From positions 2,507 to 11,475 of the forward strand of contig DOZQ01000191.1 in NCBI GenBank assembly GCA_003517915.1: a stretch of 8,969 bases of DNA. The letters run 5' to 3'. Below, in pieces: positions 1 to 5,675 of this stretch. The translations under genes and the position numbers were made by a program. Numbering within the stretch: the stretch's first letter is position 1; each line of letters opens with the position of its first letter. A model generated the notes under the pieces. That model had not been told where the DNA came from and ran no database searches. It was given only the letters and a program-made list of their open reading frames with translations. The DNA is from Oscillospiraceae bacterium. Its GTDB lineage: Bacteria; Bacillota; Clostridia; Oscillospirales; Acutalibacteraceae.

Positions 1-227
1 CCGATGTCGTTGACCACCCCGCGCACCAGCTTTGGGATATCCACATAGCAAGCTGTGGTTATTTCGCCCATGACTGTCACAAGGCCGGTAGTGCAGAAGG
101 TTTCGCAGGCCACCCTGGCATACGGGTCGCTTGACAGGATTTCGTCCAGCACCGCGTCTGAAATCCTGTCGCAGACTTTATCGGGATGACCCTCGGTCAC
201 CGATTCGGATGTGAATAATTTACGCAT
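1..227 (-). CDS. metK: S-adenosylmethionine synthetase, N-terminal part (runs off left edge)
   Basis: Methionine adenosyltransferase makes S-adenosylmethionine from methionine and ATP in the cytoplasm. About 75 codons are visible, and the gene continues past the left edge. The start reads [17 protein letters not shown], the very conserved family N-terminus; the EGHPDK stretch (residues 12-17) carries the His and Asp that bind ATP phosphates and magnesium in characterised enzymes. The rest ([13 protein letters not shown], then an ETFCTTG stretch) also fits. The ATG at 225-227 is preceded by GGAGTG (minus strand, 242-237), nine bases away. Its own extended -10 promoter and a structured leader lie just upstream, so it is probably transcribed independently of ribU, though no clear terminator separates the two. 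No S-box SAM riboswitch is seen. Confidence 0.97.
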   Translation of the reverse strand, partial: MRKLFTSESVTEGHPDKVCDRISDAVLDEILSSDPYARVACETFCTTGLVTVMGEITTACYVDIPKLVRGVVNDI

Positions 228-234
228 TATATAT

Positions 235-280
235 TACACTCCATTCATTCAAATACACTCCGCCCTTAGAGCGGAGTGTA
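235..280 (-). promoter_or_regulatory. metK leader hairpin with alternative pairing to the ribosome binding site
   Basis: A perfect 10-bp inverted repeat (254-263 with 271-280, 7-base loop) sits in the metK 5' leader. The octamer TACACTCC occurs on the plus strand at both 235-242 and 254-261. On the RNA, the hairpin's 5' arm could therefore pair with its 3' arm (10 bp) or with the GGAGTGTA that holds the metK ribosome binding site (8 bp). There is no U-run after the hairpin, so it does not look like a terminator. The pairing is seen directly; any regulatory role is inferred. It does not resemble a SAM riboswitch class I can recognise. Confidence 0.5.
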
Positions 281-296
281 GAATAACTCTTATAAA

Positions 297-305
297 ATTA
301 TAGCA
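297..305 (-). promoter_or_regulatory. Extended -10 promoter of metK
   Basis: The minus strand reads TGCTATAAT, a perfect extended -10 element (TGn plus TATAAT). The hexamer 17 bases upstream is a poor -35 match, as is usual for extended -10 promoters. Transcription would start near 289-291, giving a leader of about 63 bases that begins roughly ten bases before the 271-280 hairpin arm. The hairpin is therefore in the metK leader and not at the end of the ribU transcript. Confidence 0.65.
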
Positions 306-360
306 TGTTCCCAGTTTAAAATCCATAGCGATTTGTTAGTGTTTTCACAGAGAGGATATC

Positions 361-966
361 CTAATTTTCAGCCGTCACGAACGGCAGCGTTTTTCTAAGC
401 GCCTTAATCACCGGGTACCATGGCAATGTCAGCAAAACAGCCTTAACCGCGTTCATCGGCGTCATTGCGGTCAAAATAAGCGTCATAAGCGCACCGAAGG
501 AGGACTGGTCGAACCCCGCGATATAATTATAGAGCGGCATAAGCAAAAGATTGATTCCGATGCCGACAAGCACCGTAATGACGATTGTAATTATGCTTGC
601 GTTGTAATAAGCCACCAGGCCAGACTTTATGACTTTTTTGAACAAAAGATAAAAGCCCCTTGAGCAGATTACAACAGTGCCGCCGATTATCGCGTTGATA
701 AGCTCCCCTATTCCAAATGTAAAGTTCTGCGGATTAAAAATATGTAATGCCGCCTTGATAACCGCCACCAGAACCCCCGGCCCTATGCCCAGCAGATGTC
801 CGGTCAGCACCGCGGGGACATCCGACAGGTCAAAGCGCAGAAACGATACGCCCGGGAAAAGCGGGATTTCCGGAAGAAAATAATACATGACGCTGCCCAG
901 CGCCGCCATAATGCCGACCGCCGCGATTTTCACGGCTCTTTGATTCGCCTTTTGAGTGCCTTCCAT
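361..966 (-). CDS. ribU: Riboflavin ECF transporter S component RibU
   Basis: This 201-residue membrane protein is the substrate-binding S component of an energy-coupling-factor transporter that imports riboflavin; the shared ATPases and EcfT are not in the window. About six hydrophobic segments are visible. The N-terminal helix has the Ala-rich AAVGIMAALG (residues 15-24) typical of S components docking onto EcfT. The following FLRFDLSDVPAVLTG (42-56) and GVLVAVIKAALH (64-75) match RibU proteins closely. Specificity is supported independently by the FMN riboswitch upstream. The ATG at 964-966 has GAGGT (977-973) six bases upstream. The TAG stop at 361-363 is followed by no convincing terminator, so some read-through into metK is possible. 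Length is normal for the family. Confidence 0.95.
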   Translation of the reverse strand: MEGTQKANQRAVKIAAVGIMAALGSVMYYFLPEIPLFPGVSFLRFDLSDVPAVLTGHLLGIGPGVLVAVIKAALHIFNPQNFTFGIGELINAIIGGTVVICSRGFYLLFKKVIKSGLVAYYNASIITIVITVLVGIGINLLLMPLYNYIAGFDQSSFGALMTLILTAMTPMNAVKAVLLTLPWYPVIKALRKTLPFVTAEN

Positions 967-999
967 TTGATTACCTCATTTCCGCTGTTTAAGGAAATT

Positions 1000-1029
1000 A
1001 AAAAAACCGCACAGAAAAAATCTGTACGG
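1000..1029 (-). terminator. Intrinsic terminator of the FMN riboswitch (attenuator before ribU)
   Basis: On the minus strand a 9-bp stem with one G-U pair (1029-1021 with 1015-1007) and a short U loop is followed by seven U residues (1006-1000). It lies between the FMN aptamer and the ribU ribosome binding site, the position of a transcription-attenuating expression platform: FMN bound, terminator forms, ribU off. Confidence 0.9.
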
Positions 1030-1049
1030 GGAGGACGCAGCTATGCTCC

Positions 1050-1177
<128 letters not shown>

Positions 1178-1187
1178 GCATAATTTA

Positions 1188-1212
1188 TTTGGCGTTATTA
1201 TACTACGCCAAA
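1188..1212. repeat. 8-bp inverted repeat centred on the ribU -10 box
   Basis: TTTGGCGT (1188-1195) and ACGCCAAA (1205-1212) are perfect inverted arms with a 9-base spacer that contains most of the TATAAT box. The position is that of an operator that would block RNA polymerase. No known repressor can be assigned from sequence alone, and it could be chance. Confidence 0.55.
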
Positions 1213-1225
1213 AGAGCCATGTCAA
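1197..1225 (-). promoter_or_regulatory. Consensus SigA promoter of the ribU transcript
   Basis: Minus strand TTGACA (1225-1220), a 17-base spacer and TATAAT (1202-1197): both hexamers are perfect. Transcription would start around 1190, about 15 bases before the FMN aptamer. The strength of the promoter fits control by attenuation downstream. Confidence 0.93.
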
Positions 1226-1226
1226 T

Positions 1227-1271
1227 ATTATCACGGTAATTCCTTATGCAAAATTATCACAGAATTATCAC
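1227..1271 (-). repeat. Three GTGATAAT direct repeats upstream of the ribU promoter
   Basis: On the minus strand GTGATAAT occurs at 1271-1264, 1260-1253 and 1234-1227. The first two belong to a perfect 11-bp tandem repeat (plus-strand AATTATCACAG at 1252-1262 and 1263-1273), one helical turn apart. The third ends one base before the -35 box. The arrangement is compatible with protein binding sites, but no regulator is known to me for this motif. Confidence 0.55.
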
Positions 1272-1279
1272 AGCCATTT

Positions 1280-1306
1280 AAATCAGTTTTCACATAAAAC
1301 TGATTT
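1280..1306. repeat. 11-bp perfect inverted repeat between ribU and ZIP gene
   Basis: AAATCAGTTTT (1280-1290) and AAAACTGATTT (1296-1306) form a perfect stem with a five-base loop. Neither strand has a long U-run directly after the stem (plus continues TTCCC; minus continues AAATGG). It may be a weak terminator for the ZIP gene transcript, which ends at 1423 and has no better minus-strand terminator, or a protein site. Confidence 0.45.
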
Positions 1307-1372
1307 TCCCAACATATTAAGTCGGTATACTATATTTGCATTAGAACCTCTTTCTTTCTATTCTCTCCTGAC

Positions 1373-1404
1373 AAGACAGGCTTTCTGCCTGTCTTCTTTT
1401 TTTT
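1373..1404 (+). terminator. Strong plus-strand intrinsic terminator without an upstream plus-strand gene
   Basis: A perfect 9-bp stem (AAGACAGGC 1373-1381, GCCTGTCTT 1387-1395), loop TTTCT, then C and eight T residues (1397-1404). On the plus strand this is a textbook intrinsic terminator; on the minus strand no U-run follows. All recognised genes from 1 to 2205 are on the minus strand, so it may end a small RNA starting in the 1230-1345 interval. A possible but weak -10 (TATACT) is at 1326-1331. Confidence 0.7.
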
Positions 1405-1422
1405 GCGTAAAAGGCGGGAGTA

Positions 1423-2205
1423 TTATCCCAGGGCCACATCCAGCACCATCATAAGCACGAACCCCAGTGCCGCACAGACCGTTCCGGCATTGCTGTGTTT
1501 GCCTTCCTGCGCTTCGGGAATCAGTTCCTCAATAACTACATAAAGCATTGCGCCCGCCGCGAAAGACAATATGTACGCAAGCGCGGGGGTAATAATCGCA
1601 GTTAGGGCTATCGTGACCAAAAAGGCGACGGGTTCCACCGCGCCGGAAAGCGTTCCGTAAAGAAACGCCTTTCTTTTGCGCATCCCCTGACCGATCAGCG
1701 GCATGGAGATAACCGCCCCCTCCGGAATATTTTGCAGCGCTATTCCCAGCGCAAGAGCCGTAGCGGAGGCCAGGCTTATATCCGTTTTCCCGCTGAGAAG
1801 TCCGGCAAAGACGACGCCGACCGCCATGCCCTCGGGAATATTATGCAGGGTGACCGCCAGCAGAAGCATGGCGCTTTTTCCAAGAGAGGATTTCGTGCCC
1901 TCGGGAGTGCTGCTGCTCATATGTAAATGCGGAATAATATGGTCGAGCAAAAGCAAAAAACCTATACCCGCCAGAAATCCGGCTGCCGCGGGGAACCATG
2001 CCGGCAATATGCCGCCGCTTTTTTCGGTCATTTCGATCGCCGGAATAAGCAGCGACCAGACCGAAGCGGCAATCATTACCCCTGAGGCGAAACCCAGAAA
2101 ACACTTTTGGATTTTCGCGTTCATTTTACCGCGGAACAAGAACACCAATGCCGCACCTAACGTTGTCCCGCCAAACGGTATCAAAAGTCCGATCAATACC
2201 TTCAT
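1423..2205 (-). CDS. ZIP-family divalent metal transporter
   Basis: A 260-residue integral membrane protein with about eight hydrophobic segments, the usual bacterial ZIP size and topology (ZupT/GufA type). Such proteins move zinc, iron or manganese across the cytoplasmic membrane. The metal-site residues are visible: HNIPEG (121-126) in TM4, QNIPEG (158-163) in TM5 and EP (191-192) in TM6, matching the His/Asn/Glu, Gln/xxx/Glu and Glu ligands of characterised ZIPs; TM5 has Asn where some have Asp. The cytoplasmic loop is short with two histidines (93, 95). The ATG at 2203-2205 has AAAGGGTG (2220-2213) upstream. It appears monocistronic: a terminator precedes it and ribU has its own promoter. 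Whether zinc or another metal is the main substrate cannot be told from sequence. Confidence 0.92.
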   Translation of the reverse strand: MKVLIGLLIPFGGTTLGAALVFLFRGKMNAKIQKCFLGFASGVMIAASVWSLLIPAIEMTEKSGGILPAWFPAAAGFLAGIGFLLLLDHIIPHLHMSSSTPEGTKSSLGKSAMLLLAVTLHNIPEGMAVGVVFAGLLSGKTDISLASATALALGIALQNIPEGAVISMPLIGQGMRKRKAFLYGTLSGAVEPVAFLVTIALTAIITPALAYILSFAAGAMLYVVIEELIPEAQEGKHSNAGTVCAALGFVLMMVLDVALG

Positions 2206-2232
2206 ACGCCGTCACCCTTTCTGTCACATTGT

Positions 2233-2259
2233 ATTATATCTATATATACTTTAAATCAA
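2233..2259 (-). promoter_or_regulatory. Possible promoter of the ZIP gene
   Basis: Minus strand TTGATT (2259-2254) and TATAAT (2238-2233), but with only a 15-base spacer. The -10 hexamer is perfect and lies 28 bases before the start codon. Upstream, TGCTT-TAT-AAGCA (2262-2274) is a small inverted repeat that could be an operator. Tentative. Confidence 0.4.
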
Positions 2260-2303
2260 TTTGCTTTATAAGCACATTATATGCGCCGTACGGGTGAATT
2301 ACA

Positions 2304-2339
2304 ATACAGCCGGTCAACTTTATAGCTGACCGGCTGTAT
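2304..2339 (-). terminator. Hairpin terminator after the DUF4430 gene
   Basis: A perfect 13-bp inverted repeat (2304-2316 with 2327-2339, ten-base loop), GC-rich in its middle, begins 11 bases after the DUF4430 stop codon on the minus strand. The tail is only UUGUAAUU, so the U-run is weak, but stem strength and position make it the likely end of the B12-controlled transcript. Confidence 0.7.
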
Positions 2340-2350
2340 AAAATAGTGTG

Positions 2351-3196
2351 CTATAAATCTTTTCCGTTATCGCAGGAATATCTCCATCGGATGCTGTCGC
2401 CGTCCGAGAGCGTGAATTTATCACAGCTTTTATTTGAATAAGTCCCGTTGACGCTGTACAGCCAGCCGCTGCCGTTTCCGCAGGCCTTTTCTTTGAGCGA
2501 CTGGATAGCAGAGACATACATGCCCATGGCCGAGCCGCTCGCGCTGACAACAAGCCCGCTTTGCTTGAGCGCGTCGTAGACACTTGCATTCTTGTTCAAA
2601 ACAAGCGTCTTGCCGCTTAAAATATATCCGCTTTCGGAGACCGCCGACGCGATTTCGTAACCCGCGTCGACCGCCGTTTTACAGTCCACAGAGATGGTCA
2701 CGGTAATTTGGTTTGATTCTTCTTTTGGTTTTTCGGTTTCTGCGGGTTTTGACGCCTCCCGCGAGGCTTTATCCCCGCCGCTGTTATTTGTTTTTGGGAT
2801 GGAAGAGGTCTGGGACGCAGGCTCGGACACGGCTGCCTGTGAGGATGAAGCTTCTTTTTTTGCCGGGGTTTTACCTGTACTTTCCTGATGCGGTGGATTT
2901 TTTGTGCCGATTTTGCTCCCACCCACAGAAGGAACGGATGAAGAAGTATTTGGGGCGGTGGAAGATGACGTGTCTTCATTTGCATCTGACTCCCCCGTCG
3001 AGCTTTCGGAATAGATACTTCCGGGTTCGGAGGAGAGCTTGCCGCCAGAGGATACACTGCTGTTATCGCCGCTTTGCGCCTGTTTAAGCTCTGAGGTCAG
3101 TGCTCCGGTTTCCGCGCCATCTGTCTGAGCGCCGCAGCCACACAGCAAAATGCCAAGAGTTAATATTATAATCAGCGTGACACATAATTTTTTCAT
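2351..3196 (-). CDS. DUF4430 (transcobalamin-like C-terminal domain) lipoprotein
   Basis: A 281-residue secreted lipoprotein, probably anchored on the outer face of the membrane. Residues 1-20 form a lipoprotein signal peptide ending LLCG with lipidated Cys21. Residues 23-160 are a Ser/Thr/Glu/Pro/Lys-rich, low-complexity stalk. Residues about 163-276 form a DUF4430 domain (Pfam PF14478, transcobalamin-like C-terminal), shown by ITVTISVDC (164-172), SVYDALK (205-211), GSGWLYSVNG (242-251) and LSDGDSIRWRYS (263-274). This fold is shared with the C-terminal half of animal B12 carriers. The domain has four cysteines (172, 239, 258, 275) that could form two disulfides. The ATG at 3194-3196 has GAGGG (3209-3205) eight bases upstream. 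It starts 34 bases after the propeller gene and shares its cobalamin riboswitch, so corrinoid binding is a reasonable inference, not shown by sequence alone. Confidence 0.88.
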   Translation of the reverse strand: MKKLCVTLIIILTLGILLCGCGAQTDGAETGALTSELKQAQSGDNSSVSSGGKLSSEPGSIYSESSTGESDANEDTSSSTAPNTSSSVPSVGGSKIGTKNPPHQESTGKTPAKKEASSSQAAVSEPASQTSSIPKTNNSGGDKASREASKPAETEKPKEESNQITVTISVDCKTAVDAGYEIASAVSESGYILSGKTLVLNKNASVYDALKQSGLVVSASGSAMGMYVSAIQSLKEKACGNGSGWLYSVNGTYSNKSCDKFTLSDGDSIRWRYSCDNGKDL

Positions 3197-3230
3197 ATAT
3201 AAATCCCTCGGTATTTAGGTATTATTGTGT

Positions 3231-4763
3231 TCAGTGTGCTTTCTTTTTAGGCCGCAGCATTACTGCCGCGAAAAGCGATGACGACAGCAATATAATTATA
3301 ATAAACAAAACGGAACTGTCTGAGGTTTTGGGATTTTGTGATTTTGCTCCGATGCCACCGGGCTGTGATACGCCGGCTTCGGCAGTGATTCTTGATTCCA
3401 CATTACTGCCGGTATCGGAAGATGTCTCCAAGGAGGATGGATAGGAGGAAGGATCGGCTGGCTCGGACGTGACAGGTGTTTCATGATATGCCACCGCGAA
3501 CAGCTTTCCCGAATCATTCGTGTAATAAAGCGTGCCGGATTCATCCGCTAAAATGCTGGCAACGCAGTAGTTCGCGTCCGCGCCCTCGGGAGTGAAAATC
3601 GCCTGAGCCTCCGAGCTTTCAAGCTTCAGCGCATAGATGCCTCCCGGCTCGGTGTTGGATGTAAAATAGGCGTAGGCTTCGCCGCTGTGCCCTGTGCTTA
3701 TCAGCGGCGCGGATTTCACCTCGGCGGGCAGCTCCGCTTTGCCGGTTACCGTCATGGTCTGAGTGTCAATAATGGCAAGTATTCCCTTATAACCGTTTTC
3801 GGCACCCTGATGTCCGCCTGCCACAGCCTTACCGTTATACACCGCCGGAGTAGAGGTAGAAGACGCGGCGAACTGTACGTTTTCGATATTTTCAAAGCTT
3901 CCGTCGTCGCGCATGGTGATTTTGTGAAGCTTTCCGTCGGCCGAGGTAACAAAAACCTGATTTCCGGACAAGACCGCCGCCGAACGCACCTGCGCGCCCA
4001 GTTCCGCTTGGTAAAGCTCGGTGCCGCCCGCGGCGTCAAGCGAACGCAGAATACCGTCGTCGCCCGCGATTATTACCGTGCCGCCATAACACACCGCTCC
4101 GCTCCAGTAATACCCGGCGCTTTCGTTTTCATAGCTCCAGATTATATCACCGGTCGACGCCTGCACGCACCGAACCACCCCGTAATAGCTTGTGACATAA
4201 TCGGCGCAGGCCGTGGCATAGTAGATATATCCGTTTTGGGCTGTGAGCGCCGTTAGTGTCTGATGCTCATATGTAAGCCCGTCCTGTTCATATGCCGGCA
4301 GCGCCTCAGTAGTCCACTGCGTCTGCATGGAATCGGCTGTGAGTGCCTGAAGTCTTCCGCCGCTTATGGGAACGATTATAAGACCGTCCTCATAAACCGG
4401 GCGGCAGGTATAGTCGATAAAGCCCGCAAGCTCAGTCCTCGCGGCAATTCCCCCGTCCGACTCTATTGTCAGCAGCTCATTACCCACGGCGATATAAATA
4501 TTATTTTCCGCCGTTATCGGGTCGGAAATATTTATGCTCCAGTCCAAGGGATCTTTAAGCGCCAGTGACCAGATAAGCTCCGCTTCGTCGGCGGTGCGGG
4601 CGCTTTTTGTCGATGTGACGGCTATATTGTCTGTGCTGCCGCGAAAGCTGGGCCAGTCTGAAAAGACAAAAGCGGTTTCCGCAAATGACGGGACTGTTAT
4701 AAGCGAGAATAACAGCAGCACTGTCAAAACGGATGCAACTAGCTTGGTTTGGAATTTTTTCAT
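3231..4763 (-). CDS. Secreted PQQ-like beta-propeller protein with sortase-type anchor
   Basis: A 510-residue surface protein. Residues 1-28 are a Sec signal peptide with likely cleavage after SFA. Residues about 35-428 are a PQQ-like beta-propeller: the entry motif DWPSFRG (36-42) and repeated blades of the type 'VYEDGLIIVP', 'GTVIIAGDDGILRSLDA', 'GNQVFVTSADGKLHKI' and 'GTLYYTNDSGKLFAV'. A Ser/Pro/Glu-rich linker (429-476) leads to NPKTSD (477-482), a hydrophobic stretch (about 484-502) and the basic tail RPKKKAH, the layout of a sortase cell-wall signal with an NPxT-type core. Cofactor PQQ binding is not implied. The first gene after a cobalamin riboswitch, it probably works in corrinoid capture with the DUF4430 lipoprotein. 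The start at 4763 has GGAGGA (4776-4771) seven bases away; an in-frame ATG at 4832 lies inside the terminator and is rejected. Confidence 0.88.
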   Translation of the reverse strand: MKKFQTKLVASVLTVLLLFSLITVPSFAETAFVFSDWPSFRGSTDNIAVTSTKSARTADEAELIWSLALKDPLDWSINISDPITAENNIYIAVGNELLTIESDGGIAARTELAGFIDYTCRPVYEDGLIIVPISGGRLQALTADSMQTQWTTEALPAYEQDGLTYEHQTLTALTAQNGYIYYATACADYVTSYYGVVRCVQASTGDIIWSYENESAGYYWSGAVCYGGTVIIAGDDGILRSLDAAGGTELYQAELGAQVRSAAVLSGNQVFVTSADGKLHKITMRDDGSFENIENVQFAASSTSTPAVYNGKAVAGGHQGAENGYKGILAIIDTQTMTVTGKAELPAEVKSAPLISTGHSGEAYAYFTSNTEPGGIYALKLESSEAQAIFTPEGADANYCVASILADESGTLYYTNDSGKLFAVAYHETPVTSEPADPSSYPSSLETSSDTGSNVESRITAEAGVSQPGGIGAKSQNPKTSDSSVLFIIIILLSSSLFAAVMLRPKKKAH

Positions 4764-4796
4764 TTGAGTTTCCTCCATAATAAATAAAATTTGCAC

Positions 4797-4830
4797 AAAA
4801 AAAGCCTTCCCTGTATTTTTACGGGAAAGC
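4797..4830 (-). terminator. Intrinsic terminator of the cobalamin riboswitch
   Basis: Minus-strand stem GCTTTCCC (4830-4823) with GGGAAGGC (4811-4804), one G-U pair, followed by seven U residues (4803-4797). It lies 20 bases before the ribosome binding site of the propeller gene and is the OFF conformation of the expression platform. Confidence 0.9.
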
Positions 4831-4906
4831 ACAATAAAACAGACTATATATCACTGGATTGTGATATATAGAAAGCGCCGGTTGTGCTCTCCCATACCCG
4901 AGAACA
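4828..4906 (-). promoter_or_regulatory. Cobalamin riboswitch expression platform (antiterminator and P13-like hairpin)
   Basis: On the minus strand AGCACAA (4888-4882) can pair with TTGTGCT (4834-4828). This 7-bp stem encloses a perfect 11-bp hairpin (4871-4861 with 4854-4844) and consumes the first three bases of the terminator stem, so it looks like an antiterminator. The same AGCACAA bases can instead be taken up by an upstream hairpin (TGT-TCTC at 4906-4900 with GAGA and ACA at 4891-4888 and 4885-4883, loop GGGTATGG), in the place of the P13 hairpin that contacts the B12 aptamer. Pairings are seen; the mechanism is inferred. Confidence 0.65.
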
Positions 4907-4922
4907 TGATAACCAAGGACAA

Positions 4923-5123
4923 AAATACGGCAGGTCTCCTGACTGATGACGCGGATTAATCAGCACTTAGCTGAATCATCCTCACAAAAAAGCCTTCTCA
5001 GGATTATAATCCCAATGGCATAAGCGGATTTTGCTTTCGTCAATCACAGTAATGGCGGTTGTACCGGATTTTAACCGGTTTCCCTGTTCGTTTACTCAGC
5101 ATAACGCCTTTCAAACCGTATTT
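4923..5123 (-). promoter_or_regulatory. Cobalamin (B12) riboswitch aptamer
   Basis: Minus-strand blocks match the family in order: P1 strand AAATACGG (5123-5116), GGGAAACCGGTTAAAATCCGG, then ACCGCCATTACTGTGA, GCCATTGGGA, GAAGGC, and the B12 box GTCAGGAGACCTGCC (about 4943-4929). The 3' P1 strand CCGTATTT (4930-4923) is fully complementary to the 5' strand. Adenosyl- or another cobalamin should promote termination and repress the two surface-protein genes downstream. The conserved core is complete. Confidence 0.96.
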
Positions 5124-5139
5124 CATATATTTTGTAAAA

Positions 5140-5168
5140 AGTATAACACATATTTTAACTTGCGTCAA
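5140..5168 (-). promoter_or_regulatory. SigA promoter of the B12-controlled transcript
   Basis: Minus strand TTGACG (5168-5163), 17-base spacer, TATACT (5145-5140), with TG one base before the -10 (extended -10). The start would be near 5133, about ten bases before the riboswitch P1 stem. Confidence 0.9.
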
Positions 5169-5402
5169 ATAATTGCCGAGTAAACCGGCTGTGCCGGGGC
5201 ATCCGCTTCGCGTTTGCACGAAAAACGCCCAGCGCAGCATTCTTAGTCTCGTTCCCCTCCCCTGAAAGTTGTTCCATGAAGCCAGACACTCCGCAGTCTC
5301 CGCTGTGAGAAATAGTTAATAAAAAGATCAAGAAGAGGACAAGGAATGTTCTCTATGCGCTTTTCATATGATTTGTTAGGACAAGAAATGGGAGGGAACG
5401 AA
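5169..5402. other. Non-coding interval between the B12 promoter and bofA
   Basis: No convincing gene. A CCGGC-TGT-GCCGG inverted repeat lies at about 5174-5187. The minus-strand frame 5240-5040 overlaps the promoter and riboswitch and is dismissed. I see no strong consensus SigA promoter for bofA here, which would fit a sporulation sigma factor, but no site can be named. Confidence 0.4.
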
Positions 5403-5669
5403 ATGAAAGCAGCCACCATCGTTTTTATTATTTTGGTTTCCGCGGCGGGGCTGGCAATTTTAATCGCCGCCCTGCGTCAAAAAAAGCCGCTACGTTCGCT
5501 GATCGTCTCCGCGCTCGGAGGTCTTGCGCTGTTGTTTCTTATTTCATTTACCGGCAAAATCACCGGATTTTATTTGGCGCTCAATCCATGGACGGTTGCC
5601 TGCGCGGCGGCTGTGGGTATACCTGGCGTAATGATGATGCTTTTACTGAAATTTATATGGGATATATAA
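5403..5669 (+). CDS. bofA: BofA-family protein (pro-sigma-K processing inhibitor type)
   Basis: An 88-residue membrane protein, nearly the size of Bacillus BofA. There BofA sits in the outer forespore membrane and holds back the SpoIVFB protease that activates pro-sigma-K. Hydrophobic segments lie at about 4-23, 32-50 and 65-85. The family signature is the C-terminal block, with NPWT (61-64) and GIPGVMMMLLLK (72-83). The ATG at 5403 is chosen because GGGAGGG (5390-5396) lies six bases upstream and the length fits; in-frame ATGs at 5346 and 5388 would add 19 or 5 residues, and the 5346 start has a weaker purine-rich site upstream. Clostridial homologues are often found without the full SpoIVF set, so its exact role here is uncertain. 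No partner gene is next to it. Confidence 0.85.
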   Translation: MKAATIVFIILVSAAGLAILIAALRQKKPLRSLIVSALGGLALLFLISFTGKITGFYLALNPWTVACAAAVGIPGVMMMLLLKFIWDI

Positions 5670-5675
5670 TGTATA

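Noticed and set aside
254..280. Terminator of ribU
   Set aside because: The hairpin lies downstream of the metK extended -10 box and has no U-run, so it belongs to the metK leader.
228..360. S-box SAM riboswitch before metK
   Set aside because: The leader is only about 63 bases and lacks the conserved S-box blocks.
1703..2254. 183-residue plus-strand frame opposite the ZIP gene
   Set aside because: It is a shadow of a well-supported membrane protein gene, with no ribosome binding site or domain.
2698..3087. Frames on both strands within the DUF4430 gene
   Set aside because: They are by-products of the low-complexity Ser/Pro/Lys stalk coding region.
3687..4256. 189-residue plus-strand frame opposite the propeller gene
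   Set aside because: It is antisense to clear propeller blades and has no recognisable features.
4764..4832. N-terminal extension of the propeller frame from an ATG at 4832
   Set aside because: It lies within the riboswitch terminator and antiterminator, has no ribosome binding site, and would place 23 residues before a normal signal peptide.
5040..5240. 66-residue minus-strand frame
   Set aside because: It is laid over the promoter and the cobalamin aptamer and has no recognisable protein features.
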